From Anaerolineaceae bacterium (GTDB lineage Bacteria > Chloroflexota > Anaerolineae > Promineifilales > Promineifilaceae): a stretch of 64,000 nucleotides of DNA. The notes under the pieces are model-generated. The model saw nothing but the letters and a program-made list of their open reading frames with translations. It searched no databases and was not told the origin of the DNA. Made by a program: the position numbers and the translations under genes. How positions within the stretch are numbered: position 1 is the stretch's first letter; each line of letters starts with the position of its first letter. Below, piece after piece: positions 40,731 to 50,335 of the stretch. The DNA lies in the NCBI GenBank assembly GCA_002699125.1, contig PABI01000050.1, forward strand, positions 1 through 64,000, given 5' to 3'.

Positions 40731-41126
40731 TTAATCCTCTTCTGCCGCGGAGAGATTGGGCGGCAGGGGCATTACCTTGTCGTAGGCGTCGCCTTTTTCT
40801 GAGGTAGCGTCCGTTTTGGCCAGCTTTTCTTCGGTAAACTGATCATTTGCTACAAATTGGGGCAGCCGGGTGAGCTGTTTTTCTTTGATATCATCGTGGG
40901 TGAGGGTGAGCCAAACGGCCGCTTCTCCATCTCTGGTATCGTCAATATAGGTGGTGGGCACGTAATAATCGTCCCCAATGGTCATATTCACTACCATCAG
41001 ATAGCTGCTAAACAGGATGCTTTCAGGTTTGGCCGTTTCCTCACGATGATAGACGGTGTGCACCTGGCCGAGTTTGTATTCATCGGCCGTTAAAACGGGC
41101 AGGTTTTGCTTCAGGTTGTGTGTCAT
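40731..41126 (-). CDS. PRC-barrel-like/DUF2171-type protein
   Basis: A 131-residue soluble protein. The N-terminal half (LGQVHTVYHRE, then SSYLMVVNMTIGDDYYVPTTYIDD) has the strand pattern of PRC-barrel or DUF2171 proteins, which are small beta-barrels often produced under stress. The C-terminal part is polar. GAGGAAAAC precedes ATG 41126; the in-frame GTG at 41138 overlaps that ribosome site and is rejected. It probably forms an operon with the small membrane protein gene behind it. Confidence 0.6.
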   Translation of the reverse strand: MTHNLKQNLPVLTADEYKLGQVHTVYHREETAKPESILFSSYLMVVNMTIGDDYYVPTTYIDDTRDGEAAVWLTLTHDDIKEKQLTRLPQFVANDQFTEEKLAKTDATSEKGDAYDKVMPLPPNLSAAEED

Positions 41127-41262
41127 TGTTTTCCTCACATTAATAGGTTTCAGCTTGTGCTTAACCCTATCTTTTGCGGAAAAACAATGCCATCTACCAG
41201 GATAGAGAAGTGGGATACAAATGGGTAATGATCTGGCTAAAAACGGGTGATTGGCGTCAGAA

Positions 41263-44200
41263 CTAGATCAACTTTAGCGTTTGTGCTTCTGCCACGGCCT
41301 GGATGCGGCAGTGGACGTCTAGTTTTTCATAGATGTTGGCCAGATGGGTTTTTACGGTACCGGGGGCGATATATAATTGCATTCCAATCTCGCGATTAGA
41401 GAGGCCATCACTGACTAACTGCAAGACTTCTTGTTCGCGTCCGGTAATAGAAGCCGCTGTGGTTAACGATTTAAGTTTCTCTTCGGGCAGCAAATTTGCT
41501 ACCTTGTCGGTGTGTCCCAGAAGCTGCAAAATTTCGTGAATAAACCCCTGACATTCGGTCGTCATCGTTTCGGTATGCAGCAGCAGTGCTAGTAAGGGAA
41601 TTAACCGGGTGTTGTGGTTGAGAAACGGCCGTATAAAGCGCTCTGGTGCCGCCAACCGGATAGCCTCGACCAATACCTGTCGGGCCTGGTAAATTTTGTG
41701 CTGGTCAAACAACGCCAGGGCCAGCAATACCCTGGATTCCAACGAGGGCTCGTTGGGAAAGCCATCAGGATACTGCGCCACAAAGTCGGCCAGAATTGCT
41801 TCGGCAGTGGGCGCCTGGCCCTGATACAAAAACATTTCGGCCCGCACTAGCTGCGACAGGGCATGGTTTTCTTCAATATCTGCCTCATTCAGCAGCCGTT
41901 TGGCTTCGGCATAGTTCCCCTGGCGCACACAGAATCCTGCTTCATAGGCTGCCAGGTCCTGGTCGCGCCACACGCTTGAAGGACGCTGCGCCTGCAAGGC
42001 ACGTGCCGCCTGTATGGTTGACCGGGCCGCTTCATGGTTTCCCTGGGTAGATTGCAATTTGGCCCGCGTCATCGCAATGTTTACCGGCATGTTGGAGCTG
42101 GTTGGGTTGGGATCAACGGCCGTTGCCTGCTGCAACAGCTGGCTGGCCTGGTCCAGCTCATTGCGGGCCAGGTAAATTTGGCTCAACGTTATTAATGCAA
42201 TGCTGGCCGGTTCCGGCAGTTTTCCGCGCCGCGCCAACGCATCTTGCAAAACCTGATAAACAAACTTCTCACCCTGCCGTAACTGGCCGCGCAAAAATGC
42301 CCGGTTGGCACAATCTGCGCCGGCGATCAGCACAACAAACAGGTTGCCCTGTTCCCGGGCCTGTTCGTACACTTCTTGCAGTCGCGTGCCCACTTCGTCA
42401 GTTTTGGGCATGCGGTACGTCTCGACGATCCACAGCGCATCCAACAACTGCCAGCGGGAATCAGAGACATCTGCCTGGGAAACGGCCGTGTCACCGGCCA
42501 GTTTGCGCTTTTGAATTGTGCGAACCTCGGCCAGAACTTCTTTTTCATCCTGGGTCATAGCTTCATCTGGCTTGCTGGTCAGTTTGGCTTTAAGTCGCCA
42601 GAGAAATTGCTCCACCTCGGTGGGGTGCAGGGCAAGTTTCGCCAATCGTAAATAAACAAAAAGCAGCGTTTTATGATGTTGGAAAACAGACTCGGGCAGT
42701 TGTTGAATCCAGCGAAGCAAGCGTGAATCTTCGCCATATTCAACTAACTCATGCAGCACTTCATCTTCAATTAAAGAAGCCGCTTCTTCCCAATCCTCAA
42801 TGGCTAACAAATGGCGCACGGCGTCGGCCGAAGCATTTTGCTTTCGGTACCAGGCCGCCGCTCGCCGGTGCAGGACGGGAATCTGATCCGGAAACCGGGT
42901 CTGTAACTGGTCGCTTAACATTTCGGCAAACAAATCATGGTAGTAATACCATGTTTGTTCTTCGGAACGCACCATAAAAAGATTTTCCTGCCACAGGCGA
43001 TCCAGCATATGTGTCCCGTCGGTCTGTTCAGTTACAGCATCACACAGGCCGCCGGTTAACTGCTTTAGAATCGATGTTTTTAGTAAAAAGTTTTGCACCG
43101 ATGCGGGCTGCTGATGCAGCACGCTTTCCAGAAAATATTCACGCAGAAAAATGTGCGCCCCGTTGAAAGAATCCAGGAAATGCTGTCGATCTTGTTGTTT
43201 GTTTAAAGCCAAAACGGCCAGCATGAGGCCGGCAGCCCAGCCGCCGGTTCGTTTCACCAACGTTTCCATATCCCCGTAAGCCAGCGGCTGCTCGGCAATA
43301 TGCTGTTGTAAAAAATCGATGCCTTCCTCTAAGGTGAAGCGTAAATCATCCATTTCTAACTCTGTCACCAGCCCACGAGCGCGTAAGCAGCCCAGCGCAA
43401 TAGGCGGTCGTGTGCGGCCAGAAATGATCAGCTGCAAATTGGGCGGCAGTTGCTCCAGCCACGCCTGAATAGAATTGTTTATGTCTGAGTGTTGGATGTG
43501 ATGATAATCGTCTAACACCAGGCCGATACAGATTGATTCTTTCTTGGTATGGATGATTTCATTGGTCAGCCGGGTTACAATTTCGGCAGGGGTTACAGAC
43601 GAAGATACTTGCAGGTAAGGCAGTAAATTTTTGCCTAAACCGGGCACAACGGTTTGTAAGGCCATAATGACCGTTGACCAAAAGCGCAGCAAATGATTAT
43701 CGTCGGCATCCAGGGCAACCCAGGCGACCGGCATGTCGCCACGTTCTTGCTGCCATGCATTCAACAAGGTGCTTTTACCAAACCCACCAGGTGCGCAAAT
43801 AAAGGTAACCGGTGCATTAATTTTTTGGCTTAAGCGGGGGCGCGTGATGAGATTGAGGGGCAAGATGGGCGGTCTGAATTTGGTTAGGGCAGGGAAAGTG
43901 CCGTTGAGGCCTGTTTTGCGGGAACGGCCGTTTGGCATTTCTGGCGGCAAGGCTAACTTTGTTAAAACAGTTTCCCCTGCCAGATTTGCCGCCGCCTCTT
44001 CCAGCCGTGCCAGCGTTACCTCCTCAGATTTGCCTAAGTAGGCTTTGTGGAGCTTGCCATTGCGCCGGCGGTAAGCGTACCAGTAGTCGCTGCCTTGCCG
44101 CTTTTCACGCCTGGCCGAAAAATGTCCGGCGGTTCCTTTGAATTTAAACCGTTTGTGATGGACAAGCCAGTTGTTCCACTGTGGGGAGTCGAGGGGAATT

Positions 44201-44265
44201 GGTTGGGAAACGGCCGTTTCCTGCTCTTCCACCCATAAAATACCTTCTTTTACGATAGGCTTCAT
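41263..44265 (-). CDS. MalT-type LuxR activator with N-terminal extension
   Basis: A 1000-residue regulator. Residues 1-100 are an extra domain (HFSARREKRQGSDYWYAYRR, then LGKSEEVTLARLEEAA), seen in other large LuxR proteins of environmental bacteria. The ATPase opens with LTKFRPPILPLNLITRPRL at ~125. Walker A is CAPGGFGKST (~157) and Walker B is GLVLDDYHH (~250). TPR-like repeats follow, and the C-terminus has the LuxR helix-turn-helix (TGREQEVLQLVSDGLSNREIG, then GTVKTHLANIYEKL). It is divergent from the sugar transporter operon, so it is the natural candidate activator of the glycan locus. GGAAGAG precedes the ATG. Confidence 0.9.
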   Translation of the reverse strand: MKPIVKEGILWVEEQETAVSQPIPLDSPQWNNWLVHHKRFKFKGTAGHFSARREKRQGSDYWYAYRRRNGKLHKAYLGKSEEVTLARLEEAAANLAGETVLTKLALPPEMPNGRSRKTGLNGTFPALTKFRPPILPLNLITRPRLSQKINAPVTFICAPGGFGKSTLLNAWQQERGDMPVAWVALDADDNHLLRFWSTVIMALQTVVPGLGKNLLPYLQVSSSVTPAEIVTRLTNEIIHTKKESICIGLVLDDYHHIQHSDINNSIQAWLEQLPPNLQLIISGRTRPPIALGCLRARGLVTELEMDDLRFTLEEGIDFLQQHIAEQPLAYGDMETLVKRTGGWAAGLMLAVLALNKQQDRQHFLDSFNGAHIFLREYFLESVLHQQPASVQNFLLKTSILKQLTGGLCDAVTEQTDGTHMLDRLWQENLFMVRSEEQTWYYYHDLFAEMLSDQLQTRFPDQIPVLHRRAAAWYRKQNASADAVRHLLAIEDWEEAASLIEDEVLHELVEYGEDSRLLRWIQQLPESVFQHHKTLLFVYLRLAKLALHPTEVEQFLWRLKAKLTSKPDEAMTQDEKEVLAEVRTIQKRKLAGDTAVSQADVSDSRWQLLDALWIVETYRMPKTDEVGTRLQEVYEQAREQGNLFVVLIAGADCANRAFLRGQLRQGEKFVYQVLQDALARRGKLPEPASIALITLSQIYLARNELDQASQLLQQATAVDPNPTSSNMPVNIAMTRAKLQSTQGNHEAARSTIQAARALQAQRPSSVWRDQDLAAYEAGFCVRQGNYAEAKRLLNEADIEENHALSQLVRAEMFLYQGQAPTAEAILADFVAQYPDGFPNEPSLESRVLLALALFDQHKIYQARQVLVEAIRLAAPERFIRPFLNHNTRLIPLLALLLHTETMTTECQGFIHEILQLLGHTDKVANLLPEEKLKSLTTAASITGREQEVLQLVSDGLSNREIGMQLYIAPGTVKTHLANIYEKLDVHCRIQAVAEAQTLKLI

Positions 44266-44751
44266 TAGCTCTTCCTGTTTAGGTAACCCGCAGAAAGTGG
44301 GTTGGCAAAAAAGAGACTCTCTCTTTGCATTTTACTCAGGGAAAGCGAGGTGCTCCTTGTGTTCTTATGGCAAAGAACGGTCCCGCTACTACCTAAAACC
44401 CCCAGAATCAAATTATTAAGATCAGGCGCTTACCCAAAAGATGGACGAGTCAGATCCCAATAAAAGTTACCCAATTGTATGTCATTGTATCACGTTTGGG
44501 TAACTTTTCCGAGAATTTTGTATGTCATCTTGTGAACTTTCACTCAATAAGTCCTCGCCTACCTTAGTGAAATCATCCAAAAACAATATATACAAAACTT
44601 GTTTTTTCCGGTAATTTTTAAGAATAGGCAGAGTGAATGTCTGGAAGCAGACAAATTATATCAATCAGGTTTTTGCAGTTTACTTTTTCAAAAGGTTGTT
44701 TAGTCGTTGCAAAAATTGCAGAAACCACCCACTTGTGAGGAGAGATAAATT
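44266..44751. other. Divergent control region between LuxR gene and glycan operon
   Basis: A 486-bp AT-rich non-coding region. It holds a bulged hairpin near 44302-44325, three TTACCCAA half-sites (44430-44437 and 44467-44474 on plus, 44496-44503 on minus) and the long inverted repeat described separately. Close to the operon a GGAGAG ribosome site lies before ATG 44752. I could not settle on a promoter; TTGCAG near 44674 is only a weak -35. Confidence 0.5.
44462..44508. promoter_or_regulatory. Perfect 13-bp inverted repeat, operator candidate of the glycan operon
   Basis: AAAAGTTACCCAA (44462-44474) and its exact complement TTGGGTAACTTTT (44496-44508) are separated by 21 bp, so half-site centres are about three helical turns apart. 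It lies some 245 bp before the solute-binding protein gene and 200 bp before the LuxR gene. A third half-site is at 44430-44437. There is no T-run, so a terminator is unlikely. Confidence 0.5.
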
Positions 44752-46746
44752 ATGAAACACAAAAATCGCTTGTTTTCTATCCTTCTTGGCCTTCTACTAG
44801 TTCTGGGCCTCACCCTAGGCGCGTGTGGATCAACGCCTACCGAGGAAGAAGAGCCAGTAGATGCTGTACCGGCACAAGAGGAAGAAGCTGCACCGGCTGA
44901 AGAAGAAGCACCAGCCGAAGAAGAAGCTGCACCGGCTGAAGAAGAAGCACCAGCCGAAGAAGAAGCCGCACCGGCCGAAGAAGAAGCTGCACCAGCTGAG
45001 GAAGAAGCTGCTGACCCCAATTCATTGCCCCGCAATGAAACCTTGTACTTCAATGGACAGCAGTGGGGTTCTGTTGTTGGTTGGAATCCTTACTCCAACA
45101 GCAATAACAATGCAATGACGATTGCTCAGCAAGACAACGCCCGCGTCCTCATGTTCGAAACTCCCTATCTGTATAACATGCTGGACGGTCAGGTGTATCC
45201 GTTATTGGCCGATGGGCCTTTTGAATGGAACGAAGACCGCACCGAGGTTACCTTCAGCTTAAAACCGGCTGCCTATTGGAACGATGGCACTCCGGTCACG
45301 GCGGAAGACATGGCCTATACCTGGGACACCCATGTGAAGTACAGCACCCCAACCGGCGCCTCTAACATCGATTACATCGCAGACATCGTTGCTGTTGACG
45401 ACCATACGATTACGGTGCAAGCGGCATTGGATGAAGACGGCAACGCTGTCAACCCGCTGATCGTCGAAGCTTACCTGACCAACAACTACATCATCCAGAA
45501 AGCGTGGACCCAAACGCTGGAAGAGCGTGTTGGCGAAGATGCCACCGAGCTATTGGCTGATCCCGCCGAAGATGTTGCTTTCTCCGGCCCCTACGGCCCA
45601 TACTTTGACGATGATTCCAAAGTTGTCCTTATTCGCGACGACAACTACTGGGGCCAGGATGCCTCCATGTGGGGTAAGCTGCCTGTTCCCAAGTACCTGG
45701 CGCACCAAATCTTTAAGGATAACGCCGCCGGCACCACTGCTTTGCAGGCTGGTGAAGTAGACGTTAGCCAGCAGTTCAATTCCAACGTTCACCTTCTGTG
45801 GGAGGACGATGGACTGCCCATCTCCACCTATCTGCCCGATGCACCTTACATGATTGGTGCCAGCCTACCCACCGCCTTCTTCAACCTGGATTCTCCAGGT
45901 CTGGATCAAGTTGCCGTGCGTAAGGCAATTGCCATGGCTGTGGATTATCCCACCATCATCGCCAATGCGATGACCGACCAGTCCGCTACCTTCGACCAGG
46001 TACCGCGCTCGCTGATGAACCCGACCGAGGGTGAGCAGGCGCTGTTTGATCAGGATGCCGTGGCCGATTTGCAATGGTCCGGTAACGACATTGAAGGTGC
46101 CAAGGCGCTGCTCGATGAGGCTGGTATCGTTGACACCGATGGCGATGGCTGGCGTGAATACAATGGCGAGAAGCTCAGCTACGTTGCCACCTGTCCTAAT
46201 GGTTGGTCTGACTGGCAAGCGGCCATCGAAGTGGTTGCCGCTGCTGGTGCTGAGATTGGTATTGAAATCACATCGAATTACCCCGAATGGTCAGTTTATC
46301 AGACAGTTGTTACCAAATCTGATTCACCCCTGCCCGAAGGGTATGACATCTTCATGATGTGGAGTGATGGCGCTGGCCCGACACAGCCGTGGAGCCGTAT
46401 CCGCCACCTGCTCAGCTCTGAATTCGTGGGCATGGCCAGCAACTGGAACGGTAACTGGGGTAAGTACTCCAATCCTGAGGTTGATGAAATAATCCAGGCG
46501 ATCCCCACGGAAACCGATCCCGCTGCGCTAGAGGAAATGTACACACGCCTGGTTGAGATTTACCTGACCGACGTTCCCTCCTTCACGCTCATGTACCGTC
46601 CTCAATCGTTCCACACGGTAAATGAGACCGTTTGGACCAACTTCCCGTACGATGGTGATGGAACCAACCCACCGGTTCCCCCGCTGAATCTGATGGATGG
46701 TTGGAGTGTTGCCGGTCTCTATAACCTGGAACTGGTTAATCCATAG
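44752..46746 (+). CDS. ABC transporter solute-binding lipoprotein, family 5 (Opp-type)
   Basis: A 664-residue exported protein. The signal peptide ends in a Thr-Leu-Gly-Ala-Cys lipobox. Residues ~35-88 are an acidic Ala/Pro/Glu linker built from 13-residue repeats. The rest is a family-5 extracellular solute-binding domain ([22 protein letters not shown] near residue 170, then [13 protein letters not shown]). Family 5 includes peptide binders, and also the cello- and manno-oligosaccharide binders of Thermotoga-type loci. The glycosidases downstream favour a sugar ligand. GGAGAG precedes the ATG. A strong hairpin follows the stop. Confidence 0.88.
   Translation: MKHKNRLFSILLGLLLVLGLTLGACGSTPTEEEEPVDAVPAQEEEAAPAEEEAPAEEEAAPAEEEAPAEEEAAPAEEEAAPAEEEAADPNSLPRNETLYFNGQQWGSVVGWNPYSNSNNNAMTIAQQDNARVLMFETPYLYNMLDGQVYPLLADGPFEWNEDRTEVTFSLKPAAYWNDGTPVTAEDMAYTWDTHVKYSTPTGASNIDYIADIVAVDDHTITVQAALDEDGNAVNPLIVEAYLTNNYIIQKAWTQTLEERVGEDATELLADPAEDVAFSGPYGPYFDDDSKVVLIRDDNYWGQDASMWGKLPVPKYLAHQIFKDNAAGTTALQAGEVDVSQQFNSNVHLLWEDDGLPISTYLPDAPYMIGASLPTAFFNLDSPGLDQVAVRKAIAMAVDYPTIIANAMTDQSATFDQVPRSLMNPTEGEQALFDQDAVADLQWSGNDIEGAKALLDEAGIVDTDGDGWREYNGEKLSYVATCPNGWSDWQAAIEVVAAAGAEIGIEITSNYPEWSVYQTVVTKSDSPLPEGYDIFMMWSDGAGPTQPWSRIRHLLSSEFVGMASNWNGNWGKYSNPEVDEIIQAIPTETDPAALEEMYTRLVEIYLTDVPSFTLMYRPQSFHTVNETVWTNFPYDGDGTNPPVPPLNLMDGWSVAGLYNLELVNP
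44881..45009 (+). repeat. In-frame tandem repeat, ~39-bp unit, in the solute-binding protein
   Basis: Units encode [13 protein letters not shown] with small variations (about three and a half copies). The region forms an acidic flexible spacer between the lipid anchor and the binding domain, and is prone to copy-number change. Confidence 0.8.
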
Positions 46747-46765
46747 ATTGTAAATTAGTCACAAC

Positions 46766-46798
46766 AGCCATGCCTCATTTTGTGAGGCATGGCTCTTT
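46766..46798 (+). terminator. Strong hairpin after the solute-binding protein gene
   Basis: AGCCATGCCTCA (46766-46777) and TGAGGCATGGCT (46783-46794) form a perfect 12-bp stem with a TTTTG loop. The tail CTTTCT is weak in T. It could be a partial terminator or an RNA-stabilising stem that raises binding-protein levels over the permeases. Confidence 0.65.
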
Positions 46799-46804
46799 CT
46801 AAAC

Positions 46805-46885
46805 AGATGACAATCTTCTGGTATTCGTTGTTGTCATTCGTTCAGCCACAAATTTCTGGCTGATCTAACCAGACGATTGTCATCT
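46805..46885. repeat. Palindromic extragenic element, 81 bp
   Basis: Outer arms AGATGACAATC (46805-46815) / GATTGTCATCT (46875-46885) are perfect. They are extended by CTGGT (46818-46822) / ACCAG (46868-46872) after a 2-nt mismatch on each side. A smaller inner stem CAGCCA/TGGCTG lies near 46843-46862. It looks like an inserted MITE- or REP-like unit between the binding-protein and permease genes. Confidence 0.6.
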
Positions 46886-46912
46886 TATTTTAAGGCTGTG
46901 CCTGTATTTAAC

Positions 46913-46929
46913 GAGGAGGTGCTGCGTTG
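46913..46929 (+). promoter_or_regulatory. Ribosome site that fixes a TTG start
   Basis: GAGGAGGT (46913-46920) lies 6 nt before TTG at 46927-46929. The strong match makes TTG the likely initiator of the first permease. Confidence 0.75.
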
Positions 46930-47931
46930 AAAGGGTACCTGAGATATTTTTCTACCAAGGTGCTGTGGTTTCTTGTTACCCTGGTAGTTGCATTCATTCT
47001 GAACTTTTACCTGCCGCGCCTGATGCCGGGCGATCCTGTGGCAGCCATCGTTTCCAGGATGGCTCAAGGGATGAGCAACACAACCGGTATCCAGGCCATT
47101 TATGAGCAATACACAGAGTTGTTTGGCACCAATAAACCCATGTATGAACAGTTCTTTATTTATGTAAGAAATGTTTTTCGGGGTGATTTTGGTTTTTCCT
47201 TCAGCCAATATCCCAGAACAGTTGCAGATGTTCTTAGATCTTCCATTTGGTGGACGATTGGTTTGCAATTTCCGGCCATTATTGTCGGCTGGATTATTGG
47301 AAACTCACTTGGTGCCCTGGCCGCTTACCGTAAGGGAACTTTCGATAGAGTTCTCATGCCTGTCAGTATTTTTCTGAGCAACTTACCGGCTTTTGGCATG
47401 GCCATCATTTTGCTGGTTGTTTTTGGTGTCTCATTAAAATGGTTTCCCACCTCTGGCGGTTATGGATTTGATCTGATTCCGAACTTTAGCTGGAAATTCT
47501 TCTGGTCTATTTTTATTCATTACCAACTGCCATTCTGGTCCATCGTCGTGATCACAATTGGTGGCCAGGCAATTGGTATGCGCTCGATGGCCATCTACGA
47601 GCTGAATGCAGATTATGTAAAATATGCCCGTTTCATGGGCATCAAGGACCGCAAGATTGTTCGTTACGTATTTCGCAATGCGATGCTGCCCCAGATTACG
47701 GGGCTGGCGCTGGCAATTGGCACCATGATTTTCGGTGCGGTGGTGGCGGAGATTATCTTTAGCTATCCGGGGCTTGGTTCGACGATTTTAACGGCCGTTT
47801 TAGGCCAGGATTACCCGCTCATCTCAGCTACTACCCTGATCATCACCATTATGGTGCTGACGGCTAACTTTGCTCTAGAGATCATCTATGGCTTCCTTGA
47901 CCCACGTATTAAGGCAGCACAGGCTGATTGA
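46927..47931 (+). CDS. ABC transporter permease, DppB/OppB type
   Basis: A 334-residue permease with six helices. The N-terminus ([19 protein letters not shown] in similar form, [16 protein letters not shown]) is typical of DppB, and the EAA loop appears as [21 protein letters not shown] near residue 222. It starts at TTG 46927 behind GAGGAGGT. It forms the membrane channel with the second permease, 19 nt downstream. The probable cargo is an oligosaccharide, given the context. Confidence 0.9.
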   Translation: MKGYLRYFSTKVLWFLVTLVVAFILNFYLPRLMPGDPVAAIVSRMAQGMSNTTGIQAIYEQYTELFGTNKPMYEQFFIYVRNVFRGDFGFSFSQYPRTVADVLRSSIWWTIGLQFPAIIVGWIIGNSLGALAAYRKGTFDRVLMPVSIFLSNLPAFGMAIILLVVFGVSLKWFPTSGGYGFDLIPNFSWKFFWSIFIHYQLPFWSIVVITIGGQAIGMRSMAIYELNADYVKYARFMGIKDRKIVRYVFRNAMLPQITGLALAIGTMIFGAVVAEIIFSYPGLGSTILTAVLGQDYPLISATTLIITIMVLTANFALEIIYGFLDPRIKAAQAD

Positions 47932-47950
47932 TTGAGGGGAAGATGCAATT

Positions 47951-49201
47951 ATGAAACATCTATTTCGACAAGCCTTTCGCTCTGGTAAATTTAACACCGG
48001 CTTTTCCATCTTTGCCATCATTGTGCTGTTTGTCGTTATTTACCCACTGATCGTTCCCGATCCTCCGTTAAAGATCATCGGTCAGGGCACATTCTTTGAA
48101 CCGGGCATTTACGTGAATGTCTACGACAGTATCGGTGCACCCCATTACACGCTCAATCTAAGCAATGCCGCTGAAAGGCGCATTGCCAGCCGATTGAGCG
48201 ACCAAGATCGCCTGGCGATACAGGAATGGCTGGTAAAGGCTGGGATGCTTGAGAGTGAGATCGACATCGCCAATACAGAACTACTTCTAGATCAATGGTT
48301 TAATAACTTTGACCCTGCGGTACGGCATCCAGGGATGACCAATGCTGACCGAAACTACTATATTCGGCTCAATAATTCTATCCAGGGGCTGCTTTCAGCC
48401 GAAGGGGCAATTGTTGCCGAGATAGATGAGGAAACGGCCGTTCTGGAAGAAGCTAGCGTCGTCCCCCAAAACGCTTACATCAATGTAAGCAAGGTGCCAA
48501 ACGTGCGGGTGCTGCTACTAGGAACCGACAATTTTGGTCGGGACGTGCTGACTGAGCTGGTGAAGGCAACGGCCGTATCGCTGCAGATTGGTTTGGTAGC
48601 CGGCATCGTTGCGACTGGGATCGGTTTAATCCTGGGGATGGTATCCGGTTATATCGGTGGCTTTGTCGATGACGCGATCATGTTCATCACCAACCTGTTC
48701 ACGGTGATCCCCGGTTTTGTCCTGCTGATTCTAATTTCTTTCAGCATCAGCCAGGAACAGCGTGGTGCCACTACGATTGCTGTGGTGATTGGCTTCACCT
48801 CTTGGGTATGGACGGCCAGGGCCGTGCGGTCACAGGTGATCTCTTTACGTAACCGGGATCATGTTAATCTGTCAAAGCTGTCTGGCCATTCAATCGTCCA
48901 CATCATCGCCCGAGATATTTTCCCTTACATTGCCTCATACGTCATTATGGCGTTGATTCTGCAAATTTCTTCGGGTATTCTGGCTGAAGCCGGGTTGTCG
49001 ATCCTTGGCTTAGGCCCCAAAACAACAGATGTCCCTACGCTGGGATTGATGATGAACTGGGCGTTGATCTACCAGGCCCATATCCTGGGCAAATGGTGGG
49101 CCTATTTCCCCGTCATTATTGTGATCGCGTTGATTGCATTCTCTATGAATTTAATGAATACCGGACTTGACCAGGTGTTTAATCCGGCCTTACGAGAGTA
49201 A
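47951..49201 (+). CDS. ABC transporter permease, DppC type with extracytoplasmic insertion
   Basis: A 416-residue permease, about 120 residues longer than ordinary DppC. After the first helix (residues 15-35) comes a hydrophilic insertion up to about residue 190 (for instance [21 protein letters not shown]), which should lie outside the membrane. The normal DppC core then follows: [20 protein letters not shown], four or five helices and the EAA loop [20 protein letters not shown]. The insertion could help dock the binding protein; that is inference. GAGGGGAAG precedes the ATG. Confidence 0.88.
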   Translation: MKHLFRQAFRSGKFNTGFSIFAIIVLFVVIYPLIVPDPPLKIIGQGTFFEPGIYVNVYDSIGAPHYTLNLSNAAERRIASRLSDQDRLAIQEWLVKAGMLESEIDIANTELLLDQWFNNFDPAVRHPGMTNADRNYYIRLNNSIQGLLSAEGAIVAEIDEETAVLEEASVVPQNAYINVSKVPNVRVLLLGTDNFGRDVLTELVKATAVSLQIGLVAGIVATGIGLILGMVSGYIGGFVDDAIMFITNLFTVIPGFVLLILISFSISQEQRGATTIAVVIGFTSWVWTARAVRSQVISLRNRDHVNLSKLSGHSIVHIIARDIFPYIASYVIMALILQISSGILAEAGLSILGLGPKTTDVPTLGLMMNWALIYQAHILGKWWAYFPVIIVIALIAFSMNLMNTGLDQVFNPALRE

Positions 49202-49222
49202 TTCTAGTAAACAGAAGTCAGT

Positions 49223-49296
49223 AATCAGTTTTCAGTAGACCGTTTCCCGAGGCGGTTACTATTGATAACGCTACAGCTGACTACTGAAAACTGATT
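49223..49296. repeat. Palindromic extragenic element, 74 bp
   Basis: AATCAGTTTTCAGTAG (49223-49238) and CTACTGAAAACTGATT (49281-49296) are perfect 16-bp inverted arms around a 42-bp centre. From memory, similar CAGTTTTCAGTAG sequences occur as dispersed intergenic repeats in several bacterial phyla. It lies between permease and ATPase genes, right before the ribosome site of the latter. Confidence 0.65.
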
Positions 49297-49309
49297 GTAG
49301 GTGGTTCAA

Positions 49310-50335
49310 ATGGAAAAAGTGATGTTAGAGGTAAACGAACTGACCACAAAATATATCACCCGTTTTCAGGAAGATATTTATGCAGTGGATCACGTTTCTC
49401 TCAAAGTAGAAGAAGGAAAATCGCTGGGCATTGCTGGAGAATCTGGCTGTGGCAAGTCGACGCTGGCGCTTAGCCTGATGGGATATTACTTCCCGCCGCT
49501 GCATTACACGGGCGGTGAGATTTTTATCGACGGCCGTAACATCTCCAACATGAAACCTGATGATGTACGCAGACAAATTTTGGGCAGAGAGATTGCTTAC
49601 ATTCCCCAAGCAGCGATGAATGCGCTCAACCCCACCCAGAGGATCATCCATTTTATTGAGGATGTCATTCAAGCCCATGAACCAACCACTACCAAAAAAG
49701 AGATTCACGCGCTTGCTGAAGAACTTTTTAGATCTTTGGGCCTGCCGCCAGAGGTATTACAAAAATATCCCGTTGAACTGTCTGGTGGCATGAAACAGCG
49801 CACGGTGATTGCTATTTCGGTCATCCTTTCACCCCAGGTGCTCATTGCCGATGAGCCTTCGTCGGCGCTTGATGTCACCTCGCAGAAGATGGTTATCAAA
49901 ATGTTGCGCAACCTGATGGACAAGGGTTACATCAAATCGATGATTTTCATAACGCACGAACTGCCGCTGCTTTACAACGTGACGGATGACATCGTGGTGA
50001 TGTATGCCGGACAGATTGTGGAGAAGGCCAGTGCCAAAGAAGCCGTGTTCGATCCGCTTCATCCGTATTCAAAAGGTCTCATGGGTTCCATTATTGTGCC
50101 CGAAGAAGGCCTGCGGGATGTGAAGCTAACGGCCATTCCCGGCGTGCCGCCTAATCTAAAAAATCCACCACCTGGCTGTCGCTTTGCCGAGCGGTGTAAA
50201 TATGTGCGGGCTGAATGTAGGGCAGTGAATGTGCCGCTGCGCGAAGTGGGGAACGGCCGTACCTATCGCTGCATCATACCAGAAGAAGAACTACGCGCAG
50301 CTTATGCAAGGGAGGCTCAACAACATGGCCAATGA
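49310..50335 (+). CDS. ABC transporter ATP-binding protein, DppD type
   Basis: A 341-residue ATPase. Walker A is GESGCGKST near residue 42, the signature ELSGGMKQR near residue 155, and Walker [13 protein letters not shown] near residue 175. The C-terminal oligopeptide/dipeptide extension has [15 protein letters not shown] and a Cys-rich end ([10 protein letters not shown], then C). The start is ATG 49310, with AGGTGG 5 nt upstream; GTG 49301 or ATG 49322 are alternatives. It overlaps the next ATPase gene by 11 nt. Confidence 0.9.
   Translation: MEKVMLEVNELTTKYITRFQEDIYAVDHVSLKVEEGKSLGIAGESGCGKSTLALSLMGYYFPPLHYTGGEIFIDGRNISNMKPDDVRRQILGREIAYIPQAAMNALNPTQRIIHFIEDVIQAHEPTTTKKEIHALAEELFRSLGLPPEVLQKYPVELSGGMKQRTVIAISVILSPQVLIADEPSSALDVTSQKMVIKMLRNLMDKGYIKSMIFITHELPLLYNVTDDIVVMYAGQIVEKASAKEAVFDPLHPYSKGLMGSIIVPEEGLRDVKLTAIPGVPPNLKNPPPGCRFAERCKYVRAECRAVNVPLREVGNGRTYRCIIPEEELRAAYAREAQQHGQ

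Noticed and set aside
44266-44330. AACCC/GGGTT and GCAAA/TTTGC pairings before the LuxR gene as a riboswitch
   Set aside because: The stems are short and bulged and have no terminator or ribosome-site occlusion partner.
44531-44545. Another GAACTTTC sequence, possible fifth copy of the shared element
   Set aside because: It lacks TACACCC at the right distance and no TANACT box follows at 27 bp; chance match of the core.
44700-45053. Minus-strand Ser/Ala/Gly-rich frame near the glycan operon
   Set aside because: It is produced by the Glu/Ala/Pro tandem repeat of the solute-binding protein read backwards.
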